From Fen-1362 sp049516395 (GTDB taxonomy: Bacteria; Planctomycetota; Phycisphaerae; Sedimentisphaerales; Anaerobacaceae): a stretch of 64,000 bases of DNA. The notes beneath the pieces were generated by a model that was given only the letters and a program-made list of their open reading frames with translations, did not search any database and was not told the origin of the DNA. The position numbers were made by a program, and so were the translations under genes. The DNA lies in the NCBI GenBank assembly GCA_049516395.1, contig JBEKTD010000001.1:62001-126000 (forward strand). The letters run 5' to 3'. Within the stretch, counting starts at the first letter, position 1, and each line of letters begins with the position of its first letter. This document shows, piece after piece, positions 9,323-17,130 of this stretch.

Positions 9323-10630
9323 TCAATCACCTTGTAAGTTGAACGAATTGACCTTGAGGGATTCTACTCTGCCGTTTGTGGGCAGGTCAAATTTTGCGCT
9401 GTAAGGACTGTATACATTAATGTCGCCTCTGATATTGTAGGCTGTTTTATTGCTTTTGTTATCAGTTATTTTCAGAAAAGGTCTGTTTTTAAGGTCATAC
9501 ACATAACAATTGATAAACTCCACTCCGCCGCTTTGCTCTATGGGATTGACCTCTCCCGGCTCCAGAGATATAGGGCATATTCCTTCTCCAGTCGCAACCT
9601 GATATAGTTTACAATTTCTAAATGAAAGCTTTATCGGAGAAGTTAACTCCCAGATTGCATAAATACCAGAATAAACCATGTTTTCAGCGACACAGTTTTC
9701 AAACTGAACCAATCCGCCAGGACCTTTTTTGTTGACGGCCCTAACCCGCAATCCAGGTGCTAAACAATTCCTCGAGTAGCAATTTACAAAAAGGACAGAA
9801 ACTTCACGTGACTTCTCAGTAAGTCGGCTTATGCTCGCTATAAATCCCGAACCACCGTTGTTTTCAGAAATGCAATTGCTTATAACTACATCAACCAGCA
9901 TATCCGCGCCATCGTCAGGTTCGAGGTCTATTCCCGCCATAGGTGATGTTCCTCTTGTGTTACTGAAAACACAGTTGTCTATTCGCAATTTATCCACAGA
10001 AATCACACTGACACCTTGCCGATAGTTGTCATTACAGACGCAATCTCTGATAAGTATGTTCCTGCAAGGGACAAAATTTTCATCCCTTGTTATGAAAATG
10101 CCATCTCCCCCGGAATGTTCCATCTTCAAACCAATAACATTAATATTACCACAACTCATTAATTCCAAAACGTGTCGATGTTCGGACTTGATGTACTCAG
10201 GTTCTTTATAGTCGGTCTTTCGCATTGATAAAGTTGCCCCATAGCCCCTTAAAGTTACATTAGTTAAGTTGCGTAATGAAAACAAACAATCAAATTTGCC
10301 TTTGAATGACCCTTTCTTTGCAATGACGACTACTCCGGGGTCGAGGACTATTTCCTGATTACTCACAAGTTTTATAGAATCAACAACCCATTCTTTTCCA
10401 ACGTAGGGGATAATTACCTTCTTGGCTCCTGAGTTGATTGCGCCTTGGATTGCACTGGTTGAATTTTCTTTTTCAAATCCCCACCAAGCCGCATTGGCCA
10501 CGGTTTCTTCCCCGGAGAGAACTCTGCGCACTGCATTAGGGTCCTTAAAATTTCCAGACGATGATGCCCCTTCTGCTCCTAATAATTCGCAACTAATGCA
10601 GAGTACAGCAATAAAATAAAAGTTTTTCAT
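9323..10630 (-). CDS. Secreted right-handed beta-helix protein (pectate-lyase-like fold)
   Basis: I place the start at the ATG at 10630 because it opens a clean signal peptide (MKNFYFIAVLCISCELLGAEG); an ATG at 10750 would add 40 non-signal residues and overlap the upstream gene. The mature part has short beta-strand repeats with Asn/Cys ladders (NIRIDNCVFSNT-like, VVISNCISENNGGSGF, VLFVNCYSRNC, VQFENCVAENM), typical of parallel beta-helix proteins that bind or cleave polysaccharides. No lyase catalytic motif can be assigned. Its position between the membrane protein and a GT4 gene suggests a glycan-modifying or glycan-binding role outside the inner membrane. Confidence 0.8.
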   Translation of the reverse strand: MKNFYFIAVLCISCELLGAEGASSSGNFKDPNAVRRVLSGEETVANAAWWGFEKENSTSAIQGAINSGAKKVIIPYVGKEWVVDSIKLVSNQEIVLDPGVVVIAKKGSFKGKFDCLFSLRNLTNVTLRGYGATLSMRKTDYKEPEYIKSEHRHVLELMSCGNINVIGLKMEHSGGDGIFITRDENFVPCRNILIRDCVCNDNYRQGVSVISVDKLRIDNCVFSNTRGTSPMAGIDLEPDDGADMLVDVVISNCISENNGGSGFIASISRLTEKSREVSVLFVNCYSRNCLAPGLRVRAVNKKGPGGLVQFENCVAENMVYSGIYAIWELTSPIKLSFRNCKLYQVATGEGICPISLEPGEVNPIEQSGGVEFINCYVYDLKNRPFLKITDNKSNKTAYNIRGDINVYSPYSAKFDLPTNGRVESLKVNSFNLQGD

Positions 10631-10688
10631 CAAAGGGTTTTTAGGGTATCTGGTTAAAATGTTATCAAAACAACTGTTTACGGCACTT

Positions 10689-11879
10689 TTATGGATTCCG
10701 AACCGAGTAATGGACTTTTTCATGGCAAGTATTAACAGCGAGCGATTCATAATCGTTTTCCAATTGTTCGACTGTTTTATCTATGGAAAAATTATTGGTA
10801 ACATACTCACGAGCTTCACGTCCGATTCTGCTTCGCAATTCCGGTGCTTCCAGAAGTTTGATTACATGTTCAGACATTTTTGCAAAGTCAAGAGGTTCAC
10901 AGCAAAATTCCCGCATCTTGGGGTACATGGCTTCTGAAATACCTGGCAGGTTGCTTGCTACAATACAAAGACCGGCCAGTTGAGCTTCGGCTACAGCAAG
11001 ACCAAATCCTTCATCCAGAGAAGGCATAAGAAAAACATCCATTGCAGCCAACATTCGCGGGACATCCTGCCTGTTGCCGGCAAACACAAAACGATTCTTC
11101 AGTCCTCGATTTGTCACTTCAAGCTTAATTTTTTGCTGCAACTCCCCGTCTCCAACCAGCAGGAAGTGTACATTTTCAAAATGCTTTGACACAAGTTCAG
11201 CAACATTAACAAATGTTTGATGGTTCTTCACTTTCCTAAATCCGCCAACATGTCCTACTACCAGAGAATCTATCGGTAACCCCATTTCATCGCGAATTTC
11301 AGATGGATTTATTGTCTCGTTGAAGCGAGCAATATCGATACCGTCGTAACAAATTTGAAATTGTTCGGGGTATTTTCTCCAGTGGGGGAAAAATACATCC
11401 AAGCAGGCAACGGCATCGCCGTAAATTCTTGTAGCTAATAGGCGAGTCAGCCCCTGTAAAATACCAACTGCCATGTTATTAACAAATCCGGGATTTCGCC
11501 AATGTGTTTTGATATGATCATAAGAGGCAATTCGGACTGGCACACCTGCAATCTTGGCCGCCAGCATTACAGCACCGCTGACCTCGGCTGAGTGAGCATG
11601 AACCACATCGTATTGCCCGTGTCGCAGCAGCTTGATCATACGCCAGACATAGGGTATCACGTATCTGGACCATCTGCAAAGTATCATCTGGGTACCCGTC
11701 GCTATGTATTTGTCTCGCAAAGCTCCATCAGTGCTTCTTCCGCAAACCACATCAACGATAAATCTTTCATGATCGTACTTTTCCAGAAAATACAGCACTT
11801 GGTTTTCAATACCACCCATTCCCGGTGTCGAGATGGTTACAAGCACGCGCAACTTATTTTTACATGTTTTTTCCAACAC
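10689..11879 (-). CDS. Glycosyltransferase family 4 (GT-B fold)
   Basis: A 396-residue GT4. Motifs are VLVTISTPGMGGIENQV (N-terminal acceptor-domain loop), DVVHAHSAEVSGAVML, VVGHVGGFRKVKNHQTFV, FLLVGDGELQQKI, VFAGNRQDVPRML and the donor-binding SLDEGFGLAVAEAQLAGL followed by ASNLPGISEAM. All key GT4 elements are intact. It lies about 100 bases downstream of the flippase gene and 58 bases before the beta-helix gene in transcription order. It probably builds the repeat unit of the exported polysaccharide; donor sugar unknown. Confidence 0.9.
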   Translation of the reverse strand: MLEKTCKNKLRVLVTISTPGMGGIENQVLYFLEKYDHERFIVDVVCGRSTDGALRDKYIATGTQMILCRWSRYVIPYVWRMIKLLRHGQYDVVHAHSAEVSGAVMLAAKIAGVPVRIASYDHIKTHWRNPGFVNNMAVGILQGLTRLLATRIYGDAVACLDVFFPHWRKYPEQFQICYDGIDIARFNETINPSEIRDEMGLPIDSLVVGHVGGFRKVKNHQTFVNVAELVSKHFENVHFLLVGDGELQQKIKLEVTNRGLKNRFVFAGNRQDVPRMLAAMDVFLMPSLDEGFGLAVAEAQLAGLCIVASNLPGISEAMYPKMREFCCEPLDFAKMSEHVIKLLEAPELRSRIGREAREYVTNNFSIDKTVEQLENDYESLAVNTCHEKVHYSVRNP

Positions 11880-11982
11880 AGTCCCCTTTATTTGAGTGTA
11901 ATTGACAGTTATATTCTAAAATAATAAGCACAATTTATTGACGCACTCCAGAGATTTAAGGGTCTGTCCTGTTCCTGCATAA

Positions 11983-13236
11983 TTATACCAAATCAGACGT
12001 CGTTTTTATTGGAGGCGACCTTAACGCAATCAAAATTATTACTATACTTCCTAAACCCTGCACTACAACCCCAATCAACATTGCCCAAACAGCCCCTTTC
12101 ATAAGATACCTTGAGGTCAGCAGCCAACTCGAAAGCAAAGAAACCAGGCATGTTAACGAAAACAGAGGTACTTGTGATTTAAAACGCCTGGTTGCTGTCA
12201 TTCCGTAACCTAAAATTGACGCCAGCATAGTGCTTCCAGACACAACCATAAGCCAAATAAATACGTCGTGGTTTTTAGCATACTCAGGCGTATATACCAA
12301 AGATAGAAATGACTTACCAAAATAAATCGCAAATAAGACGACGCTAATTGCTAAAGCCAGAGCTACACAAAGACTTTTGAACATTAGCATTACATAAGCG
12401 CGGCGATTGGAATAAAAATATTTTGCTAATCGCGGCGAAACGGCTTGACCCAAGGCATTAACCATTTGCGAAGCCCCGACAACCACGTATGCCATGGCGC
12501 CGAAATAGCCAAGTTTCTCACTTCCGAGAAACCCCTCAACAAAATAACGTGACATATTGGCGTTGAGACTCAAAATGCCCATTACGACACCCAATGGCGC
12601 GCCAAGCCATAGGATTGAAACAATCTTTTTTAAACGAAACCGTGGTGAGAAACGGTCAAGTTTATCAACATTTTGTTTGTCGAAGAATAGCAAAATCAAC
12701 AGCCATAATAATCCTAACGAGAGCGAAGCCGGTATCTGGTCACCAGTTATTTTGAGAACAGCAAAGTAAAAAATAAATCCACCCAGGCCATATAGAATCA
12801 TGCTCTGCGAAACTTTATCGAGTCGCTCGTATTTCTGCATAAGACCGTATGCCACATCGCTTGTGGATTGGATTACTTTGGTGATCCCAACTATAAGAAT
12901 AAGAACATATACTCGAAAACTGTATTCTTTGCGCAGTCCTACTAATATTCCAAGAATAAGTATCATTGCTGCAATATTGGTTATAATTCGAACCCCCAAA
13001 AAATCCTTAAACTCATTCAGGTTCTGTGCATCTGTTGCCTGAATAGCTCTAAGCTGCAACATGGAAAACTGAACTACAGGAGCCGTGATAGCCAAGGAAA
13101 GAGTATAGTATCCTACTTCTACAGGCGAGGCTAATTTCGTTAGGGTCATCAACATTCCCCATTGAGTACCTGATAATATTGTGCTGCCAACGAAAGACCA
13201 GGCAAAATTTTTCCGTAATGATAGTGGTTTATTCAT
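11983..13236 (-). CDS. Oligosaccharide flippase (Wzx-like, MOP superfamily)
   Basis: This 417-residue protein has about twelve hydrophobic helices arranged as in the polysaccharide transporter branch of the MOP superfamily. The N-terminus (FAWSFVGSTILSGTQWGMLM) and the helix 7-8 region (LSLNANMSRYFVEGFLG, then YFGAMAYVVVGASQM) are characteristic of Wzx/RfbX-type flippases. It would move undecaprenyl-linked repeat units across the inner membrane. It overlaps the epimerase gene by 4 bases, so the two are translationally coupled and this is the second gene of the operon. Confidence 0.88.
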   Translation of the reverse strand: MNKPLSLRKNFAWSFVGSTILSGTQWGMLMTLTKLASPVEVGYYTLSLAITAPVVQFSMLQLRAIQATDAQNLNEFKDFLGVRIITNIAAMILILGILVGLRKEYSFRVYVLILIVGITKVIQSTSDVAYGLMQKYERLDKVSQSMILYGLGGFIFYFAVLKITGDQIPASLSLGLLWLLILLFFDKQNVDKLDRFSPRFRLKKIVSILWLGAPLGVVMGILSLNANMSRYFVEGFLGSEKLGYFGAMAYVVVGASQMVNALGQAVSPRLAKYFYSNRRAYVMLMFKSLCVALALAISVVLFAIYFGKSFLSLVYTPEYAKNHDVFIWLMVVSGSTMLASILGYGMTATRRFKSQVPLFSLTCLVSLLSSWLLTSRYLMKGAVWAMLIGVVVQGLGSIVIILIALRSPPIKTTSDLV

Positions 13237-14183
13237 CGTTCAATAATCAATCGTATGGTTTCATTCAGCTTCTGTTTCGGCCGCCAGTCAATTATATTCC
13301 TGATTTTGTCAAGGCAGGGAACGCGGCGCATCATATCCTCAATAGGCCTGCCGTATGCGATTTCGTATGGGATGAATTCCTTTTTGCTTTTGCTGCCTGT
13401 GATTTCAATTATCTTGTCGGCAAGGGCCTCAATGGTAATTTCTTCATCCGAACCGATGTTAAACACCTCGCCCATCGCGTTGCTGCAGTTCATCAGCCGG
13501 ATAACGGCGTCAACGACGTCCTCAACATAACAAAAACACCGGCTTTGTTTGCCGGTGCCGTATATGCGTATTGGTTCGTTTTTGAGGGCCGATTCGATAA
13601 ACCTTGGCACAACCATCCCGTATCTGCCCGTTTGCCTGGGGCCTATCGTATTGAAAAACCTCCCTATCACCACATCAAGCCCGTATTGCTGATAAAACGC
13701 GAAACCCAGGAATTCGTCAACCGCCTTACTGCACGCGTAAGCCCATCTCGGCATACTCGTGCTGCCCAGGACCAGGTCGTCATTCTCGCGAAACGGCACT
13801 GATTCGCTCTTGCCGTAAACCTCACTGCTCGATGCGATGAAAACCGGGCACTTGTATTTATTCGCGATTTCGAGAACGACTTGTGTGCCCGCGATATTCG
13901 TCTCAATGGTATGCACGGGGCTATCGGCTATCAACTGAACGCCTACCGCCGCTGCTAGGTGGAATATCCTGTCGCACCTTCTTACAGCCGAATCGATTAC
14001 TGATTCGTCGCGGATATCACCCTTTATGAATTCGAACCCCGGCTTACCAACAAGTGCCGTGATATTCTTCAAGCTGCCCGTGCTGAGGTTATCGACGACA
14101 ATCACTTCGTTGCCGTCTGCGACCAATCTCTGTGCCAGATGGGAACCTATAAAACCGGCTCCTCCCGTAACCAACGCCTTCAT
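13233..14183 (-). CDS. NAD-dependent sugar epimerase/dehydratase (SDR family)
   Basis: The 316-residue protein opens with the NAD-binding GGAGFIGSHLAQRL motif and has DNLSTGS, HLAAAVGVQ, a SSSEVYG serine region, the catalytic YACSK (Tyr-x3-Lys) and GRFFNTIGPRQTG. These match extended SDRs acting on nucleotide sugars (UDP-glucose 4-epimerase, UDP-xylose synthase and relatives). The RQSRCF-like segment GKQSRCFCYVEDVVDAV resembles the UDP-glucuronate decarboxylase branch, but I would not fix the substrate. It is the first gene of the long minus-strand polysaccharide operon, with a promoter and structured leader upstream. Confidence 0.88.
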   Translation of the reverse strand: MKALVTGGAGFIGSHLAQRLVADGNEVIVVDNLSTGSLKNITALVGKPGFEFIKGDIRDESVIDSAVRRCDRIFHLAAAVGVQLIADSPVHTIETNIAGTQVVLEIANKYKCPVFIASSSEVYGKSESVPFRENDDLVLGSTSMPRWAYACSKAVDEFLGFAFYQQYGLDVVIGRFFNTIGPRQTGRYGMVVPRFIESALKNEPIRIYGTGKQSRCFCYVEDVVDAVIRLMNCSNAMGEVFNIGSDEEITIEALADKIIEITGSKSKKEFIPYEIAYGRPIEDMMRRVPCLDKIRNIIDWRPKQKLNETIRLIIER

Positions 14184-14485
14184 TAATCCTCACTCAAAAC
14201 AGGCAAAATGAAACAGTTAACCAATGAGTTTCGTCTGGACTCCGTCCCCCTCGGGTGCGCAAAAAAACACCCATCGCATCCCTGCGAGGGACTTAATACA
14301 TTAAACCGTCAACATCCTGATAAACGGGCAATTATAGCAGCCGGCGATACTTTCGCCAAGACGCAAAATTGCCTCACTGATTCACAACATAAGTATCGGC
14401 GTATCAAGGAGATAGCTTTAGCTCCTCCTCTGCTAAAAACCTATATTATAAGACCCAAACTATACGCCAAAATCATGCCCTAAGT
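14184..14485 (-). other. Gene-free interval with foldable operon leader
   Basis: No credible gene lies between the epimerase and URO-D genes. Downstream of the predicted promoter the DNA can form an outer stem (14244-14252 with 14286-14292) enclosing a hairpin GGGTG/CACCC (14253-14257 with 14268-14272) whose loop is a seven-T run on the minus strand. Competing hairpins TCGCA-TCCC-TGCGA (14274-14287) and GGAC-TCC-GTCC (14237-14247) share bases with the outer stem. A short open frame on the plus strand has no recognisable content. Confidence 0.45.
14331..14359 (-). promoter_or_regulatory. Predicted sigma70-type promoter of the polysaccharide operon
   Basis: On the minus strand TTGGCG (14359-14354) is followed by a 17-base spacer and a perfect TATAAT (14336-14331). 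Transcription would start near 14324, about 140 bases before the epimerase ATG at 14183. It is the best consensus match noticed in the window and points directly at the operon. Confidence 0.65.
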
Positions 14486-15535
14486 TCACCGCCATCCTAA
14501 TTTGGCAGCATCTTTTGTTCTCACGCAGTCAATCATCGCAAGATAGTTGCAATAAGGCACATATTCTGGGACGCTGTTGCCCGTGCCGAGGGCATAGCCG
14601 CCTTTTGCAGCGGTTCTACCCAGCATCGCCCGGCACCGCTGTCTTATCTGCTCAGGGGTTGACTGGCACATAAAGTCCATATCTATGCCGCCCAATATCG
14701 CGATTCTTCCGCCCCATTTATCGTATGCCTGTTCAACGGGAATAATAACGTCCTCGTATGAGTGCTTGGCGTCGAATTTCATATCGTCGATGATATCATA
14801 CATAATCCTGTCAAGGTTGCCGCAGGAATGAAGAATCGCAGGTTTGCCCGCTTTGTGGATTGCCTGGACTATTTTTTTGGTCCATCCAAGCACATACCGC
14901 CTCAAATCCGCGGGCGAGAACATCGTCGCCGTTTTAAACCCCCAGTCATCGTTCACTATTAAAGCGCCCACAGTATCGAATGCGGCGCATATTTCGTAAT
15001 ACCGAACCAGGCGCCTACCCACCGCGTCAAATATGTCCTTTGTCAAATCCGCGTCGTCGGCCAGCAGCATACACAGCCGTTCAAAACCGACTAAGGAAAT
15101 CGCGTTCTCCAGAACCCCGCACGGGCCATAAACTATCAGTTTCATCCCGGCAGGCAGCGAATTCTTCGCCGATTCCAAACTGGAATAATCAAAAGCATCG
15201 GGGTCAGGCCAGCGGTATGACTCAAAACTTTCCCGGTCGGTGATTGTGCTGCCGGCATTCAGCGAAATCGTCGCCTTCCTCTCAATATCAGGGGTCTCAA
15301 ACTTCATATCCGAACCCAGAACGGTAACATAATCGTATCCGGCAACCCTGAACGCCTCTGTTACTACAGGATTGAATGCCCCCCATTTCCAGTCCTTACC
15401 CTCCGCTCCAAGAAGCCGACCTGTGAGTTTCTCATAGAATGGTCCGTTGAGGAAAAACTCAAACAGAGTAGGCCTGCCTGGTATCTCCCGGCGCAGTACT
15501 TTTAGTAGATTTTCGAAATCCGGCTTTCTCGTCAC
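14486..15535 (-). CDS. Uroporphyrinogen decarboxylase-family protein (MtaA/CmuA-like methyltransferase)
   Basis: The 349-residue product has the URO-D fold pattern and the HSCGNL segment (His-x-Cys), which in the MtaA/CmuA branch contributes zinc ligands for thiol methyl transfer, rather than the N-terminal RQAGR motif of true HemE. GPCGVLENAISLVGF and AILGGIDMDFM are also family-typical. It is therefore more likely a corrinoid- or thiol-dependent methyltransferase, or one of the many uncharacterised planctomycete URO-D-like enzymes, than a haem enzyme. No corrinoid protein gene is adjacent. It stands alone, about 50 bases after the QueD-like gene. Confidence 0.82.
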   Translation of the reverse strand: MTRKPDFENLLKVLRREIPGRPTLFEFFLNGPFYEKLTGRLLGAEGKDWKWGAFNPVVTEAFRVAGYDYVTVLGSDMKFETPDIERKATISLNAGSTITDRESFESYRWPDPDAFDYSSLESAKNSLPAGMKLIVYGPCGVLENAISLVGFERLCMLLADDADLTKDIFDAVGRRLVRYYEICAAFDTVGALIVNDDWGFKTATMFSPADLRRYVLGWTKKIVQAIHKAGKPAILHSCGNLDRIMYDIIDDMKFDAKHSYEDVIIPVEQAYDKWGGRIAILGGIDMDFMCQSTPEQIRQRCRAMLGRTAAKGGYALGTGNSVPEYVPYCNYLAMIDCVRTKDAAKLGWR

Positions 15536-15587
15536 GCTTTGCCCCGTTCAAATAATTGGCCTGCCATTTTTTCGCGGCAGGAAATCG

Positions 15588-16409
15588 TTACCCGTAATAT
15601 GAGCTGTATGTCTTATCGGTTTCCCAGACGGTAACGCAGTGCAATACCGTTGTCTTGCCTGTCCCGAGCGAAGTCGAGGGGCCGAATTTGCCGGCAATCC
15701 TGTTCCACGCGAATACGGCTATGTTCTCGACAGTGGGGGTTGTCCGCCCAAACTCAGGCAAATCCTCGTTGAGATTTTTATGGTCAACGGCCTTAATCAA
15801 TTCCTGATTAATCACCTTTTCAAAATCGCCGGTCTTAAAAGGTTGTCCTGTTGGGTATTTAACCGTTACCTCGACAATGTAGTTATGCCCGTGCCCGGCA
15901 GGATTGGCGCACTTGCCAAAAACCTCGATATTCCGCTCCTCACTGAATTTTTCATTCCACAGTTTATGAGCTGCCGCAAACTCGAATTTTTCACTGTAAT
16001 AGACCATCGCACAATCCTTATCATCCACTGTCAGCGTCCTGAAAGGGCTCAGCTTCAAGCTCAATTTTGATAGTTGCGCCGAGCCGAATTCGCCTGCAAG
16101 TTTTCCCCACACAATTTTCAAAAGCCGAACCAGTTCATCGAAACCGGTATGCCGGGCCTCTCGATAGTCGGCTTTTATCTTCTCCGCAAAAACACCAACC
16201 GCGCACTCCCGTACCTTCTGGTCAATGTCGCTGACGTTTACAATCAGCCCGGTTGCTTTGTCTGCCTCGCCCGTCAGCTCGACTCCCAGTTCGAGAAATA
16301 CAGCCAGTCCTTCACCGGCCGGCTTCGAGGCAAACGAATTGAATCCCGCCTCGTCGGCAGGCAAAAACGGATTTATCGAAAATCGAACGTAGCGGCACAG
16401 CTTGTGCAT
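15588..16409 (-). CDS. Tandem 6-pyruvoyltetrahydropterin synthase / QueD-like protein
   Basis: The 273-residue protein is about twice the length of a usual QueD (about 120-140 aa). The C-terminal half is a recognisable PTPS/QueD domain: FEFAAAHKLWN (first zinc His), CANPAGHGHNY (Cys plus the HGH ligands), DHKNLNED and PTVENIAVFAWNRI, ending VTVWET. The N-terminal half (VRFSINPF, TGLIVNVSDID) resembles a diverged second copy that lacks the zinc histidines. The enzyme would convert dihydroneopterin triphosphate to a pterin, consistent with GTP cyclohydrolase I encoded just upstream. A PSTSLGTGKT loop near the C-terminus comes from a dispersed DNA repeat. Confidence 0.82.
   Translation of the reverse strand: MHKLCRYVRFSINPFLPADEAGFNSFASKPAGEGLAVFLELGVELTGEADKATGLIVNVSDIDQKVRECAVGVFAEKIKADYREARHTGFDELVRLLKIVWGKLAGEFGSAQLSKLSLKLSPFRTLTVDDKDCAMVYYSEKFEFAAAHKLWNEKFSEERNIEVFGKCANPAGHGHNYIVEVTVKYPTGQPFKTGDFEKVINQELIKAVDHKNLNEDLPEFGRTTPTVENIAVFAWNRIAGKFGPSTSLGTGKTTVLHCVTVWETDKTYSSYYG
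15655..15683. repeat. Dispersed mini-repeat inserted in the QueD-like gene
   Basis: The stretch contains GTCCCGAGCGAAGTCGAGGG, a sequence type familiar as a short dispersed element in many environmental bacterial genomes. It lies in frame and encodes the extra SLGTG loop between the PTVEN helix and the last beta strand. Confidence 0.6.
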
Positions 16410-16425
16410 ATTTCGCGATTATTAA

Positions 16426-16519
16426 CCACAGATTTTACTGATAACACAGAAAATAAATATCAGTGACACGGAGCGAAGCGACGAGCCCGCCTCGGAAATC
16501 TGTGCAATCTGTGGTTCCT
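16426..16519. repeat. Intergenic repeat of the ACCACAGATT family (inverted pair)
   Basis: AACCACAGATT at the left and AATCTGTGGTT at the right form an inverted pair around a core holding GCGAAGCGACGAGCCCG (16473-16489). The same 17-base core recurs in reverse orientation at 60290-60306. It fills the space between the QueD-like gene and folE. Confidence 0.6.
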
Positions 16520-16530
16520 TTTTGTTTTTG

Positions 16531-17115
16531 TTATCTGCTGCGATTGTGTATCAAGCTCATAATTTCGTTTCTGCTTCTCGGGTCTTTTCTGAACAGCCCG
16601 CGAACTGCGCTTGTTACCATCACTGAGCCGGGCTTTTTTATCCCGCGAATCGTCATACAACTATGCGCCGCCTCAAGAACTACAGCGACGCCTTGCGGTT
16701 TGAGATTGCTCATCAGGCAATCGGCTATCTGATAGGTCAGCCGTTCCTGCGTCTGCAAACGACGCGCGAAACAATCCACAATTCGCGCCAGTTTGCTTAC
16801 GCCCAGGATTTTACCCGCGGGCAGATACGCGACGTGAGCAGAACCGATAAAAGGCATCAAATGGTGCTCGCACATACTGTAAAACGGTATGTCGCGTAAA
16901 AGCACGATTTCGTCGTAGTTCTCGTTGAAAACCCGGCTGATATGCGTATTCGGGTCATCGTGCATACCCGCCAGAAGCTCGCCATACATTCTCGCCACGC
17001 GGGCGGGCGTATCCTTCAGGCCATCACGGTTAAGGTCCTCGCCGACGGCCGAAAGAATTTCCCTTACCGCCTTTTCAATTTTTGCCTCATCTATTTTCTT
17101 CTTTTGTTTTGTCAT
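16531..17115 (-). CDS. folE: GTP cyclohydrolase I
   Basis: The 194-residue protein has all hallmarks of type I GTP cyclohydrolase: DTPARVARMY, the zinc-binding YSMCEHHLMPF, GKILGVSKLARIVD, RLQTQERLT, GVAVVLEAAHSCMTIRG (second Cys ligand) and the C-terminal TSAVRGLFR. It converts GTP to dihydroneopterin triphosphate for folate or queuosine precursors. The neighbouring QueD/PTPS-like gene uses this product, so the pair forms a small pterin module. It follows pepA by 15 bases and probably belongs to the same transcript as prfB-pepA. Confidence 0.96.
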   Translation of the reverse strand: MTKQKKKIDEAKIEKAVREILSAVGEDLNRDGLKDTPARVARMYGELLAGMHDDPNTHISRVFNENYDEIVLLRDIPFYSMCEHHLMPFIGSAHVAYLPAGKILGVSKLARIVDCFARRLQTQERLTYQIADCLMSNLKPQGVAVVLEAAHSCMTIRGIKKPGSVMVTSAVRGLFRKDPRSRNEIMSLIHNRSR

Positions 17116-17130
17116 ATCAATCAGCCAATA

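Noticed and set aside
13179..13802. A 207-codon plus-strand open frame opposite the epimerase gene
   Set aside because: It is antisense to a gene with all SDR motifs, has no recognisable domain and reads like reverse-complement coding sequence.
14208..14483. A 91-codon plus-strand frame between the epimerase and URO-D genes
   Set aside because: It runs through the promoter and leader of the minus-strand operon and has no recognisable content.
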